Shown piece after piece: positions 6,623-14,892 of a stretch of DNA of 64,000 nt; position 1 is the stretch's first letter; each line of letters opens with the position of its first letter. Below the pieces are notes generated by a model. The model did not search any database, was not told the DNA's origin, and saw only the letters and a program-made list of their open reading frames with translations. The stretch covers positions 68,368-132,367 of the forward strand of contig NZ_CAJLKP010000007.1 of assembly GCF_905207245.1 (NCBI RefSeq). The letters run 5' to 3'. This DNA comes from an uncultured Bacteroides sp. (lineage in GTDB: Bacteria; Bacteroidota; Bacteroidia; Bacteroidales; Bacteroidaceae). A program made the position numbers and the translations under genes.

Positions 6623-9622
6623 ATGCAAAAGTACAAAATGCCGATCAGGCTTCGAATCATGGTTTGTCTGATAGGAATGTTACTTCCGATGTGCATGTTC
6701 GCACAGCAAATCACAGTACAAGGTGTAGTGAAAGACCAGACCGGAGAAACCGTTATCGGTGCCAGTGTGGTGCAGAAGAACACAACGAACGGTACGATAA
6801 CGGGTATTGATGGCGATTTCTCGCTGAATGTGCCTTCGGATGCCGTTATAGTAGTTTCATTCGTGGGCTATAAGTCTTTGGAAGTTCCCGTAAAAGGACA
6901 GAAACAGATTATAGTAACACTCTCGGAAGACAGTGAGATGCTGGACGAAGTGGTGGTTATCGGTTATGGAACCATGAAGAAAAGTGACCTCACCGGTGCT
7001 GTTTCCTCTTTGGGAAGCAAGGACATCAAAGATGCTCCCGTTTCTAATCTGGGACAAGCCATTCAGGGCCGCATCTCCGGTGTGCAGGTAGTGGATGCCG
7101 GAAAGCCCGGTGACAATGTATCTATCAAGATTCGTGGTCTGGGTTCCATTAATAACTGCGATCCGCTGGTGGTGATTGACGGTGTGCCTACCGACCTGGG
7201 TCTGTCTTCACTGAACATGGCGGATGTGGAACGCCTGGACGTATTGAAAGACGCATCGGCTACAGCCATTTACGGTTCGCGTGGAGCCAATGGGGTAGTG
7301 ATGATCACCACCAAGCGTGGAACGGAAGGGAAAGGCAAATTGTCGGTATCGGCTAATTGTGCTTTCCAGAATGCCACGAACGTTCCTTCTTTGCTGAACG
7401 CAAGCCAGTATGCCGATTTGAGTAATGATATGATGGTGAACAGCGGTCGCAACCCGAACCCGAATTGGGCAAATCCTTCGGAACTGGGTGCAGGTACCGA
7501 CTGGATGGACGAATTGCTGCGCACGGGTGTGATGCAGAACTATACGGTAAGTTATTCCGGAGGAAATGAGAAGTCTCATTATTATGTGTCCGGTGGTTTT
7601 CTCGATCAGTCGGGTACGGTGCGCAGTGTAAACTATCGCCGTTTTACGTTTCAGTCCAACAGCGACGCACAGGTGCTGAAGTGGTTGAAGTTTTCCAATA
7701 ATATCACTTTCAGTACTGATACGAAGGATTCGGGCAGCTATAATATCGGTGATGCACTGAAAGCTCTTCCCGTTCTTCCTGTGAAGAATGAAGACGGCTC
7801 ATGGAGTGGCCCGGAAGGTAATTCGGAATGGTACGGTAGCATCCGCAACCCGATAGGGCCTACGCAACTGAACAAGAGCCAGACGAAAGGTTATAACTTC
7901 CTTGCCAACCTGACGGCGGAACTGACTTTTACCAAATGGCTGAAATTCAAGAGTACTTTCGGTTACGATGCCAAATTCTGGTTCATCGATAACTTCACTC
8001 CGAAATATAATTGGAAGCCTATTCCGACGGAAGAAACTTCACGTTACAAGAGCGATAATAAATCATTCACTTACCTGTGGGATAACTATTTCCTATTCGA
8101 CCATACTTTTGCAGAAAAGCATCGTGTGGGAGTGATGGCAGGTTCATCTGCACAGTGGAATGAGAATGATTACCTGAATGCGCAGAAGAACGTCTTCATG
8201 TTCGACAATGTGCATGAAATGGATAACGGTCAGGAGATGTACGCCATTGGCGGCAGTTCCAATGAATGGGCATTGCTCTCTTACATGGCACGTATCAACT
8301 ACTCTTACGAAGACCGCTATATGCTGACGGCAACTGTCCGTCGCGATGGTTCCAGCCGTTTCGGTAAAAAGAACCGTTGGGGTACTTTCCCTTCTGTATC
8401 TGCCGCATGGCGCATTTCACAGGAAAGCTGGTTCCCGAAGAATGACGTTGTGAACGACCTGAAAATACGTGTAGGATATGGAGTGACGGGTAGCCAGGCA
8501 AGTGTCGGCAATTATAGTTACCTGGCATCTTACAATACCAGTGTATATCCATTCGGAACAACGAGCGGCAATCAGACCGCATTGGTTTCTTCTACGCTTG
8601 CCAATCCTTACATCCATTGGGAAGAGGTGGCACAGACGAATATCGGTTTTGATGCTTCCCTGTTCAATTCACGGATCGTATTCTCACTGGATGCTTATCT
8701 GAAAGAGACAAGGGATATGTTGGTAAAGGCATCCATTCCCATCACATCGGGATTTGAAGATACCACCACCACTTATACGAATGCCGGTAAAGTGCGCAAC
8801 CAGGGCTTGGAAATGAGTCTACACACCATCAACCTGACCGGAGAACTGGGTTGGGAAACAAACGTGACCGCCACTTATAATAAGAATAAGATTAAGGACC
8901 TGAACAGCGCGGTTCCTTACTATATCAACCAGATCAATAACTCGTATGTCACGATGCTGGCAAAAGACTATCCGATTAATGCCTTCTACGGCTACGTGAC
9001 GGACGGCTTGTTCCAAAACCAGGCGGAAGTGGATGCGCATGCCGTGCAGCCGGGAGCTGAACCGGGTGATATCCGTTTCAGGGATTTGAACAACGACGGT
9101 GTCATCAACGATAGTGACCGCACGGTGATTGGCAATCCCAATCCCAGTTGGTTCTTCTCAATGAACAATAACTTGTCTTATAAAGGATTCGAACTTTCCG
9201 TATTCCTTCAGGGAGTGGCCGGCAATAAGATTTATAACGCCAACAATATCGACAATGTCGGTATGGCTGCCGCATACAACCAGACGACTGATGTACTGAA
9301 CCGTTGGCGCGGAGAGGGGACAAGCTACTCCATGCCGCGTGCCGTGTTCGGCGATCCTAACCAGAACTGCCGTGTATCCGACCGCTTTGTAGAAGACGGA
9401 TCTTACTTGCGTGTGAAGAACATCACTCTCTCTTATACCTTCCCGAAACAATGGTTGCAGAAGTTGCAGATAGAGAATGCACGCCTTTCCCTTTCCTGTG
9501 AGAATGTGGCTACCATTACCGGGTATTCCGGTTTCGATCCGGAGGTGGATATCAACGGTATTGATTTGTCCCGTTATCCCATTTCCCGTACATTCAGTGT
9601 AGGATTAAACTTTAACTTTTAA
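6623..9622 (+). CDS. SusC-like TonB-dependent outer membrane transporter
   Basis: A 999-residue SusC-family porin. Order of parts: signal peptide ending near MCMFAQ; a carboxypeptidase-D-like beta domain (QITVQGVVKDQTGETVIGAS); a TonB-box region (DEVVVIGYGTMKKSDLTG); the plug with GLGSINNCDPLVVIDGVPT and the conserved DASATAIYGSRGANGV; and a long 22-strand barrel ending in SVGLNFNF with terminal aromatic residue. It imports oligosaccharides across the outer membrane with SusD as lid. I chose ATG 6623 because it begins the signal peptide and follows the promoter box; an upstream in-frame ATG at 6548 overlaps that box. It heads the operon with SusD only 11 bp downstream. In this locus the cargo is probably dextran oligosaccharides, inferred from the neighbouring enzymes. 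Confidence 0.96.
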   Translation: MQKYKMPIRLRIMVCLIGMLLPMCMFAQQITVQGVVKDQTGETVIGASVVQKNTTNGTITGIDGDFSLNVPSDAVIVVSFVGYKSLEVPVKGQKQIIVTLSEDSEMLDEVVVIGYGTMKKSDLTGAVSSLGSKDIKDAPVSNLGQAIQGRISGVQVVDAGKPGDNVSIKIRGLGSINNCDPLVVIDGVPTDLGLSSLNMADVERLDVLKDASATAIYGSRGANGVVMITTKRGTEGKGKLSVSANCAFQNATNVPSLLNASQYADLSNDMMVNSGRNPNPNWANPSELGAGTDWMDELLRTGVMQNYTVSYSGGNEKSHYYVSGGFLDQSGTVRSVNYRRFTFQSNSDAQVLKWLKFSNNITFSTDTKDSGSYNIGDALKALPVLPVKNEDGSWSGPEGNSEWYGSIRNPIGPTQLNKSQTKGYNFLANLTAELTFTKWLKFKSTFGYDAKFWFIDNFTPKYNWKPIPTEETSRYKSDNKSFTYLWDNYFLFDHTFAEKHRVGVMAGSSAQWNENDYLNAQKNVFMFDNVHEMDNGQEMYAIGGSSNEWALLSYMARINYSYEDRYMLTATVRRDGSSRFGKKNRWGTFPSVSAAWRISQESWFPKNDVVNDLKIRVGYGVTGSQASVGNYSYLASYNTSVYPFGTTSGNQTALVSSTLANPYIHWEEVAQTNIGFDASLFNSRIVFSLDAYLKETRDMLVKASIPITSGFEDTTTTYTNAGKVRNQGLEMSLHTINLTGELGWETNVTATYNKNKIKDLNSAVPYYINQINNSYVTMLAKDYPINAFYGYVTDGLFQNQAEVDAHAVQPGAEPGDIRFRDLNNDGVINDSDRTVIGNPNPSWFFSMNNNLSYKGFELSVFLQGVAGNKIYNANNIDNVGMAAAYNQTTDVLNRWRGEGTSYSMPRAVFGDPNQNCRVSDRFVEDGSYLRVKNITLSYTFPKQWLQKLQIENARLSLSCENVATITGYSGFDPEVDINGIDLSRYPISRTFSVGLNFNF

Positions 9623-9633
9623 TTGATTTGGAT

Positions 9634-11124
9634 ATGAAAAAGATAACAAACTTACTATACGTGCTGGCTGTATTGATGCTGGTATCATGTAATGACTTCC
9701 TGGATAAGTCGCCCAAATATGCCGTTGACCCTGAAACAACCGTGACCGATGATGTGGCCGTGGCACTGACAAATGCTTGCTACAAGGCGCTTCAGTCTTC
9801 CAATCTTTACAACCAGCGTATGTGGTCGCTGGATATCGTTGCGGGCAACAGCCTGGTAGGTGCAGGCGGTGGTACGGACGGTCTGGAAACCATACAGGCA
9901 TCCAACTTTATCACGCAGAGCGATAATGGTATGGCCCTGTATATGTGGCGTTCTCCGTGGGTAGGCATCGGGCAGTGTAACATTGTGCTGACCAGTCTTC
10001 CGCAGGCCGAAGCCGTATCGGAAAGCATAAAGAACCGTTGTATGGGTGAAGCATATTTCCTTCGTGCCCATTACTATTATATCTTAGCCCGTTTGTATGG
10101 CGGCGTTCCTTTGCGTCTGGAACCTTATAATCCGGGTGAATCTACTGCAATAGCACGCACTACGTTGGATCAGACTTATGAGCAGATCATTTCGGACTGT
10201 AAGAATGCGGTCGATTTGCTTCCGGCGAAAGCGGAATATAATGAAGAAGAAAAAGGACGTGCCTGTAAGGATGCCGCCCTTGCCATGCTGGCGGATATCT
10301 ACTTGACACTGGCTCCTAACCATACGAGCTATTATGAAGACGTGGTGGAACTGTGCAATGAGATTACGAACCTGGGTTACGACCTTTCCACCTGTAAGTA
10401 TGAAAATAACTTCGATGCTACCATCAATAACGGTCCCGAATCTCTGTTTGAAGTGCAGTATTCCGGAAGTACGGAATATGATTTCTGGGGAACGGACGGT
10501 CAGTCTTCCTGGCTTTCCACTTTTATGGGACCCCGTAACTCGGACTTTGTTGCAGGCAGCTACGGCTGGAACCAGCCTACGGAAGAATTTGTGAGCCAGT
10601 ATGAAGAAGGTGACAAACGGAAAGAGCTGACGGTTCTTTATGCAGGTTGTCCGGACTTCGACGGAAAGACTTACAAGAGTTCTTATTCTAATACCGGATA
10701 TAACGTACGCAAATTTCTGGTGTCCAAGACCATTTCGCCGGAATACAATACGAACCCCAATAACTTTGTTGTGTACCGCTACGCGGATGTCTTGCTGAAG
10801 AAAGCGGAAGCGCTGAATGAAATGGGACAACCCGGGCAAGCGGCCGCTCCCCTGAATATAGTTCGCAAACGTGCCGGACTGCCGGAAGTTTCGGGTCTGT
10901 CGCAGGAGGCGATGCGTGAGAAGATTATTCACGAACGGCGCATGGAACTGGCTTTCGAAGGACATCGCTGGTTCGATATGATCCGCGTCAATAATGGAGA
11001 GTATGCCATCCGTTTCCTGCAATCCATCGGCAAGAACAGTGTGAACAAGAATCGCCTGTTGTTCCCCATTCCGCAGACGGAAATGGATGCGAATATACTG
11101 ATGACACAGAATCCGGGTTATTAA
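9634..11124 (+). CDS. SusD-like surface glycan-binding lipoprotein
   Basis: A 496-residue SusD/RagB-family lipoprotein. The signal ends in a lipobox (LMLVSCND), placing lipidated Cys near residue 19. The N-terminal TPR-like part and the C-terminal SusD_RagB signature (HERRMELAFEGHRWFDMIR) are both clear, and it ends with the usual QNPGY. SusD proteins cap the SusC barrel on the cell surface and capture the glycan. ATG 9634 is chosen over a TTG two codons earlier. It is 11 bp from susC and 22 bp from the next gene, so translation is likely coupled within one transcript. Confidence 0.96.
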   Translation: MKKITNLLYVLAVLMLVSCNDFLDKSPKYAVDPETTVTDDVAVALTNACYKALQSSNLYNQRMWSLDIVAGNSLVGAGGGTDGLETIQASNFITQSDNGMALYMWRSPWVGIGQCNIVLTSLPQAEAVSESIKNRCMGEAYFLRAHYYYILARLYGGVPLRLEPYNPGESTAIARTTLDQTYEQIISDCKNAVDLLPAKAEYNEEEKGRACKDAALAMLADIYLTLAPNHTSYYEDVVELCNEITNLGYDLSTCKYENNFDATINNGPESLFEVQYSGSTEYDFWGTDGQSSWLSTFMGPRNSDFVAGSYGWNQPTEEFVSQYEEGDKRKELTVLYAGCPDFDGKTYKSSYSNTGYNVRKFLVSKTISPEYNTNPNNFVVYRYADVLLKKAEALNEMGQPGQAAAPLNIVRKRAGLPEVSGLSQEAMREKIIHERRMELAFEGHRWFDMIRVNNGEYAIRFLQSIGKNSVNKNRLLFPIPQTEMDANILMTQNPGY

Positions 11125-11146
11125 TCACTTAAATCAGAAGAAGAAG

Positions 11147-12640
11147 ATGAAAAGATATATTTCACATTTAGTATTTGCATTGCTGGGTTGCATGGCACTG
11201 TCTGCATGCGTGGACAATGACTATATGGAACTGGACAAGGGGCACAATGAACTGGCGCTTTCCACCAGCAACACGGAAGTCGTTTTGAACGAACAGGCGC
11301 ATGGCGATGATGCCTTGGAACTCTCCTGGACAACGGGCACGAATTATGGTACGGGAAATAAGATTTCCTATACACTGGAACTTGCCAAGGCGGGCAGTAA
11401 TTTTGCCGCTTCTTATGTGGCTTTGGAGAGCGTCGGGCAGGAATATACCTGGAAGAAGAACGTGGAGGAATTGAATAACATCCTTCGTGAGCATTTCGGT
11501 GCGGAAGCTACTGAAAACATCTCTCTGGAAGCACGCCTGACAGCCAAAGTAACGGATCGGGAAGAGACGCAGGTAGCCACCACCTCTTTTAGTGTCACTG
11601 CCTACAAACCGTTGACTTCCACTCTTTACCTGATAGGTGATGCCACTCCCGGCGGTTGGAGTGCGGACGATGCAACGGAAATGACTCGGAAAGACAATGG
11701 TATCTTTACATGGACGGGAAAAATGACTGCGGGTTCCTTCAAGTTTATCACTACGTTGGGTTCTTTCTTGCCGTCGTACAACAAAGGAACTGACGGAAAA
11801 CTGGTGCTTCGTACCAGTGCCGATCAGCCGGACGAACCGTTTACAATTGAAGAGGAGTTCAACTATGTTGTTGAAGCGAATCTGTTTACCGGTGTTGTCA
11901 CCTTGACTCAGACCGAGAATCTCAGACCGGCTTACGATCAGCTTTATTTCGTTGGAGGTATGAACGATTGGGGATTTGTGCCGATGAAAAAGGATGTGCT
12001 CGATCCGTTCCTGTTCCGCTATGCCCGTTTGTTCGATGCAGGCCAGGGTGGGGAATTCAAGTTCGGAACTTCGGAAGGAAGCTGGGAGAATATGTATAAG
12101 GCAAAGAATGCCGATGCCGCTTACACCGATACGGAAATGGTATTTGTGAAAGGGTTTGATCCTGACAATAAATGGGTGCTGAAAGATGCCGAGTGTGGTA
12201 AGGCCTATAAGCTATGTGTCGATATCCGTGTAGGGAAAGAGCGCATGATGATGAGCGAATTTGTTCCTTATGAGATGATTTATATGGTAGGGGATGCTGC
12301 GCCTGCGGGATGGAGCATTGGAGATGCCACGCCGATGCAGGCCACGGATAATCCGTATGTATTTACCTGGCAAGGTGTACTGAATGTGGGTGAGTTGAAG
12401 CTGACCTGTGATAAGAAAGAGGACTGGAACGGTGCCTGGTTTATGCCGACCGTAGCTGATAAGCAGCCTTCGGGCGAGGCAGAACCAATGTTGTTCCTGG
12501 ATAAGGCCAGCGATGCTTTCAAAGCTCAATATCCGGATGTAATGATTGGAGGCATCGACCTGAAATGGAAGATCACGACGGCAGGTTCTTATAAGATTAC
12601 TCTGAATCAACTGGAAGAGACGATTTCGATTGTGAAATAG
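11147..12640 (+). CDS. SusE/SusF-like multi-domain glycan-binding lipoprotein
   Basis: A 497-residue protein with lipobox CMALSACVDN and a SusE-type N-terminal Ig-like domain (about 25-155). Three starch-binding-like beta domains follow. Their starts can be seen as TLYLIGDATPGGWSADDAT (about residue 162), QLYFVGGMNDWGF (about 265) and MIYMVGDAAPAGWSIGDAT (about 376); the tryptophan after each glycine-rich turn is typical of SusE/SusF carbohydrate-binding sites. It should sit on the cell surface and hold the polymer. Three tandem modules resemble SusF more than SusE. The TAG stop at 12638-12640 is itself the first bases of the palindromic heptad repeat that follows, so the repeat abuts or created the present stop. 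Confidence 0.9.
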   Translation: MKRYISHLVFALLGCMALSACVDNDYMELDKGHNELALSTSNTEVVLNEQAHGDDALELSWTTGTNYGTGNKISYTLELAKAGSNFAASYVALESVGQEYTWKKNVEELNNILREHFGAEATENISLEARLTAKVTDREETQVATTSFSVTAYKPLTSTLYLIGDATPGGWSADDATEMTRKDNGIFTWTGKMTAGSFKFITTLGSFLPSYNKGTDGKLVLRTSADQPDEPFTIEEEFNYVVEANLFTGVVTLTQTENLRPAYDQLYFVGGMNDWGFVPMKKDVLDPFLFRYARLFDAGQGGEFKFGTSEGSWENMYKAKNADAAYTDTEMVFVKGFDPDNKWVLKDAECGKAYKLCVDIRVGKERMMMSEFVPYEMIYMVGDAAPAGWSIGDATPMQATDNPYVFTWQGVLNVGELKLTCDKKEDWNGAWFMPTVADKQPSGEAEPMLFLDKASDAFKAQYPDVMIGGIDLKWKITTAGSYKITLNQLEETISIVK

Positions 12641-12743
12641 CTACAAGCTACTAGCTACGAGCTACAAGTGCCTTTCGGCATGATAGCCGGGTTATTAGCC
12701 CACGAGTACAGCGTAGTAACTTGTAGCTCGTAGCTCGTAGCTA
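12638..12743. repeat. palindromic heptad repeat, copy 1
   Basis: The left arm (12638-12669) is a run of 7-bp units of the type AGCTACA, AGCTACT, AGCTACG. The right arm (12719-12743) is the inverse (TTGTAGCTCGTAGCTCGTAG). About 50 nt of non-repeat sequence lie between them. The same type of element occurs at 24741-24811. The left arm overlaps the stop codon of the SusE/F-like gene. It could form a long hairpin in the PUL transcript. Confidence 0.85.
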
Positions 12744-12760
12744 ATTAATAATTCAATAGG

Positions 12761-14551
12761 ATGAAATATATAGTTTATGCAATGGCTGCCATGTTCTTTT
12801 TGGCTTCGTGCAGCAAAGACAATGATGAAACCGGCGGTGGTAACGGTGGTGGAGGAGAAACAGGAGGAGTGACTGATGTCACTCCCGTTACCTCCGATTT
12901 AACCGTGAACCTGACCACTGACAAGGCTTGTTACCGGCCGGGTGAAACCGTTTCTTTCACAGCCGATGCCCTGCCTGCGGGAGCAAAGATACGTTACCGT
13001 ACTTTGAACAAGGTAATTTCCGAACAGGCAGTCGCAGGCAGTTCCTGGACGTGGACTGCCCCTGCAACGGATTTCACCGGATATCTGGCGGACGTTTATC
13101 GCACTAAAGAAGACGGTACGGAAGTCATTCTCGGTACTATTGCCGTCGATGTATCCAGCGACTGGACACGCTTCCCGCGTTATGGCTTTGTCGCCACCTT
13201 CGACGCTTCTAAAACGGAAAGTAAAATTCAGGAGGAAATGGCTTTTCTGAACCGCTGCCATATCAATGGTGTGCAGTTTCAGGATTGGCACAACAAGCAC
13301 CACTGGCCGTTAGGCGGTACGCGTGAACATCTCGATGTGGTATATAAAGATATTGCCAACCGGGATATCTATACACAGTCGGTAAAGGATTATATCCGCA
13401 TCCAGCACTCGTTTGGAATGAAGGCTATGTTCTATAATCTTTGTTTCGGTGCGCTCGATGATGCAGCCAGTGACGGTGTGAAAGAAGAATGGTACATCTT
13501 TAAAGGCACAGGGCATACGGATAAGGATGCGCATACGTTGCCTGACAGTTGGAAGAGCAATATTTATCTGCTCGATCCGGGTAATGCCGAATGGCAGGCA
13601 TATATTGCCCAGCGCAACGATGATGTTTATGCCAATTTTGACTTTGACGGCTATCAGATAGACCAGTTGGGAAACCGCGGTGATCGCTATGATTACAAGG
13701 GGAATAAGGTGAATTTGCCTAAGACTTATGTTTCGTTTATTGAAGCTATGAAGGGGAAACATCCTGATAAGCGCTTGGTGATGAATGCAGTAAGCAGCTA
13801 TGGCGCATCCCAGATTGCAGGTACGGGGAAAGTGGATTTCCTGTATAATGAAGTTTGGGGGGATGAAGCTGATTTCACGGATTTATATACGATCCTGAAA
13901 GCCAACCATCAGTACGGAAATCAGGCACTGAAGACGGTGTTTGCGGCTTATATGAATTATGAAAAAGGTTCCGGCGAGTTCAATATGCCGGGAATCTTGC
14001 TGACGGATGCGGTGATGTTTGCTCTGGGAGGTTCGCACCTGGAATTGGGAGGCGACCACATGTTGTGCAGTGAATATTTTCCAAATACCCGTTTGCAGAT
14101 GAATGATGCCTTGAAGACGGCTGTTGTGCGCTATTATGACTTTATGACTGCTTATCAGAATCTTCTTCGCGATGGCGGGGAGGAGGAGAAGGTAACTTTG
14201 GTATGTACGGATGCGAGCAAGAATCTGAATCTGAACACTTGGCCGCCACAGAAATCAGCCATTACTTCTTTCGCCAGAAGGGTGAACGGCAAACAGGTGG
14301 TTCATCTGCTGAACTTCCTTAGTGCAAACAGCCTGAGTTGGAGAGATCTGAACGGGACAATGCCCGAACCACGGTTGGTGACTAAAGTGCCCTTGAAGCT
14401 GAATGTTGCGGGGAAAGTGAGCAAAGTGTGGGTGGCTACTCCCGACGCACATGCCGGAGCTTCGCAGGAATTAGCTTTTGAACAGAAAGACGGAGCGATA
14501 ACCTTTACGCTTCCTTCACTGAAATACTGGAGCATGATTGTAATAGAATAA
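12761..14551 (+). CDS. GH66 endo-dextranase / cyclodextran-type enzyme, lipoprotein
   Basis: A 596-residue GH66 protein. The signal ends in a lipobox (FFLASCSKDNDE); acidic residues after the cysteine fit the Bacteroides surface-export signal. A glycine-rich linker and an Ig-like N-terminal domain precede the catalytic barrel. The family nucleophile is Asp301 in FDGYQIDQLG and the acid/base is Glu364 in LYNEVWGDEA; both sit in the expected context and spacing. GH66 enzymes cut alpha-1,6-glucan (dextran) internally, and some also cyclise products. It lacks the long CBM35 insertion of cycloisomaltooligosaccharide glucanotransferases, so plain endo-dextranase is the better guess. As a probable surface enzyme it would supply SusC/D with oligosaccharides. 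It defines the likely substrate of the locus. Confidence 0.92.
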   Translation: MKYIVYAMAAMFFLASCSKDNDETGGGNGGGGETGGVTDVTPVTSDLTVNLTTDKACYRPGETVSFTADALPAGAKIRYRTLNKVISEQAVAGSSWTWTAPATDFTGYLADVYRTKEDGTEVILGTIAVDVSSDWTRFPRYGFVATFDASKTESKIQEEMAFLNRCHINGVQFQDWHNKHHWPLGGTREHLDVVYKDIANRDIYTQSVKDYIRIQHSFGMKAMFYNLCFGALDDAASDGVKEEWYIFKGTGHTDKDAHTLPDSWKSNIYLLDPGNAEWQAYIAQRNDDVYANFDFDGYQIDQLGNRGDRYDYKGNKVNLPKTYVSFIEAMKGKHPDKRLVMNAVSSYGASQIAGTGKVDFLYNEVWGDEADFTDLYTILKANHQYGNQALKTVFAAYMNYEKGSGEFNMPGILLTDAVMFALGGSHLELGGDHMLCSEYFPNTRLQMNDALKTAVVRYYDFMTAYQNLLRDGGEEEKVTLVCTDASKNLNLNTWPPQKSAITSFARRVNGKQVVHLLNFLSANSLSWRDLNGTMPEPRLVTKVPLKLNVAGKVSKVWVATPDAHAGASQELAFEQKDGAITFTLPSLKYWSMIVIE

Positions 14552-14680
14552 AACGGTTATTGGGGTTGATTCAAAATGGTACAGAAAGGAACTAATTTAT
14601 CATTTCAAATAGCCTATTTGTCTCATTTTTTCAGCGCTAAAGAGACTTCCTGTTAAACATCTGATTATCAGTTATATTAC

Positions 14681-14780
14681 AGTGATGGTATCTCAGTATA
14701 CGACTGAGGTAGCCTAAGTATGATACTGAGGTACCCTAAGTATCATACTGAGATACCCTAATTATATGACTGATCTCACA
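14681..14780. repeat. 22-bp tandem repeat, about 4.5 units
   Basis: Units begin at 14703, 14725 and 14747, each exactly 22 bp, with consensus ACTGAGGTACCCTAAGTATCAT; a diverged unit lies at 14681-14702 and a partial one at 14769. The units are also partly self-complementary, so GGTATCTCAGTAT (14687-14699) and ATACTGAGATACC (14745-14757) are exact inverted copies. Twenty-two bp is about two helical turns. Confidence 0.75.
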
Positions 14781-14800
14781 ATCGCCCTGTTACGTAAATA

Positions 14801-14833
14801 TTTATCATACACACATAGGATGTTTATCATACA
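14801..14833. promoter_or_regulatory. direct repeat TTTATCATACA, 22-bp period
   Basis: The 11-mer occurs exactly at 14801-14811 and 14823-14833. Its core TATCATAC also occurs at 14741-14748 inside the 22-bp tandem repeat. Two identical sites on the same helix face 60-90 bp before the GH31 start look like an operator; this is an inference. Confidence 0.45.
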
Positions 14834-14892
14834 GGATCATCGTTTTGCCCATAACCGTATAGAAAAGAACATATTATAAAAGATATAGAACC

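Larger units (their letters stand above)
14552..14892. other. 341-bp gap inside the PUL, repeat-rich
   Basis: No gene is visible. It contains about four tandem 22-bp units (14681-14780), a direct repeat TTTATCATACA at 14801-14811 and 14823-14833, and no clear TAnnTTTG box (the nearest is TCGTTTTG at 14840-14847, one mismatch). It likely holds regulatory signals for the GH31 gene. Confidence 0.5.

Noticed and set aside
10084..11022. 312-codon open frame on the minus strand
   Set aside because: It lies wholly within susD on the other strand; the composition is His/Arg/Ile-rich shadow sequence with no family features.
12638..12743. Heptad palindrome as an invertible promoter or recombinase site
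   Set aside because: No -7/-33 boxes between the arms and no recombinase gene nearby; the arms are built of short tandem units, unlike phase-variable inversion sites.
14681..14780. 22-bp repeats as a CRISPR array
   Set aside because: Units are directly adjacent with no spacers, and no cas gene is near.
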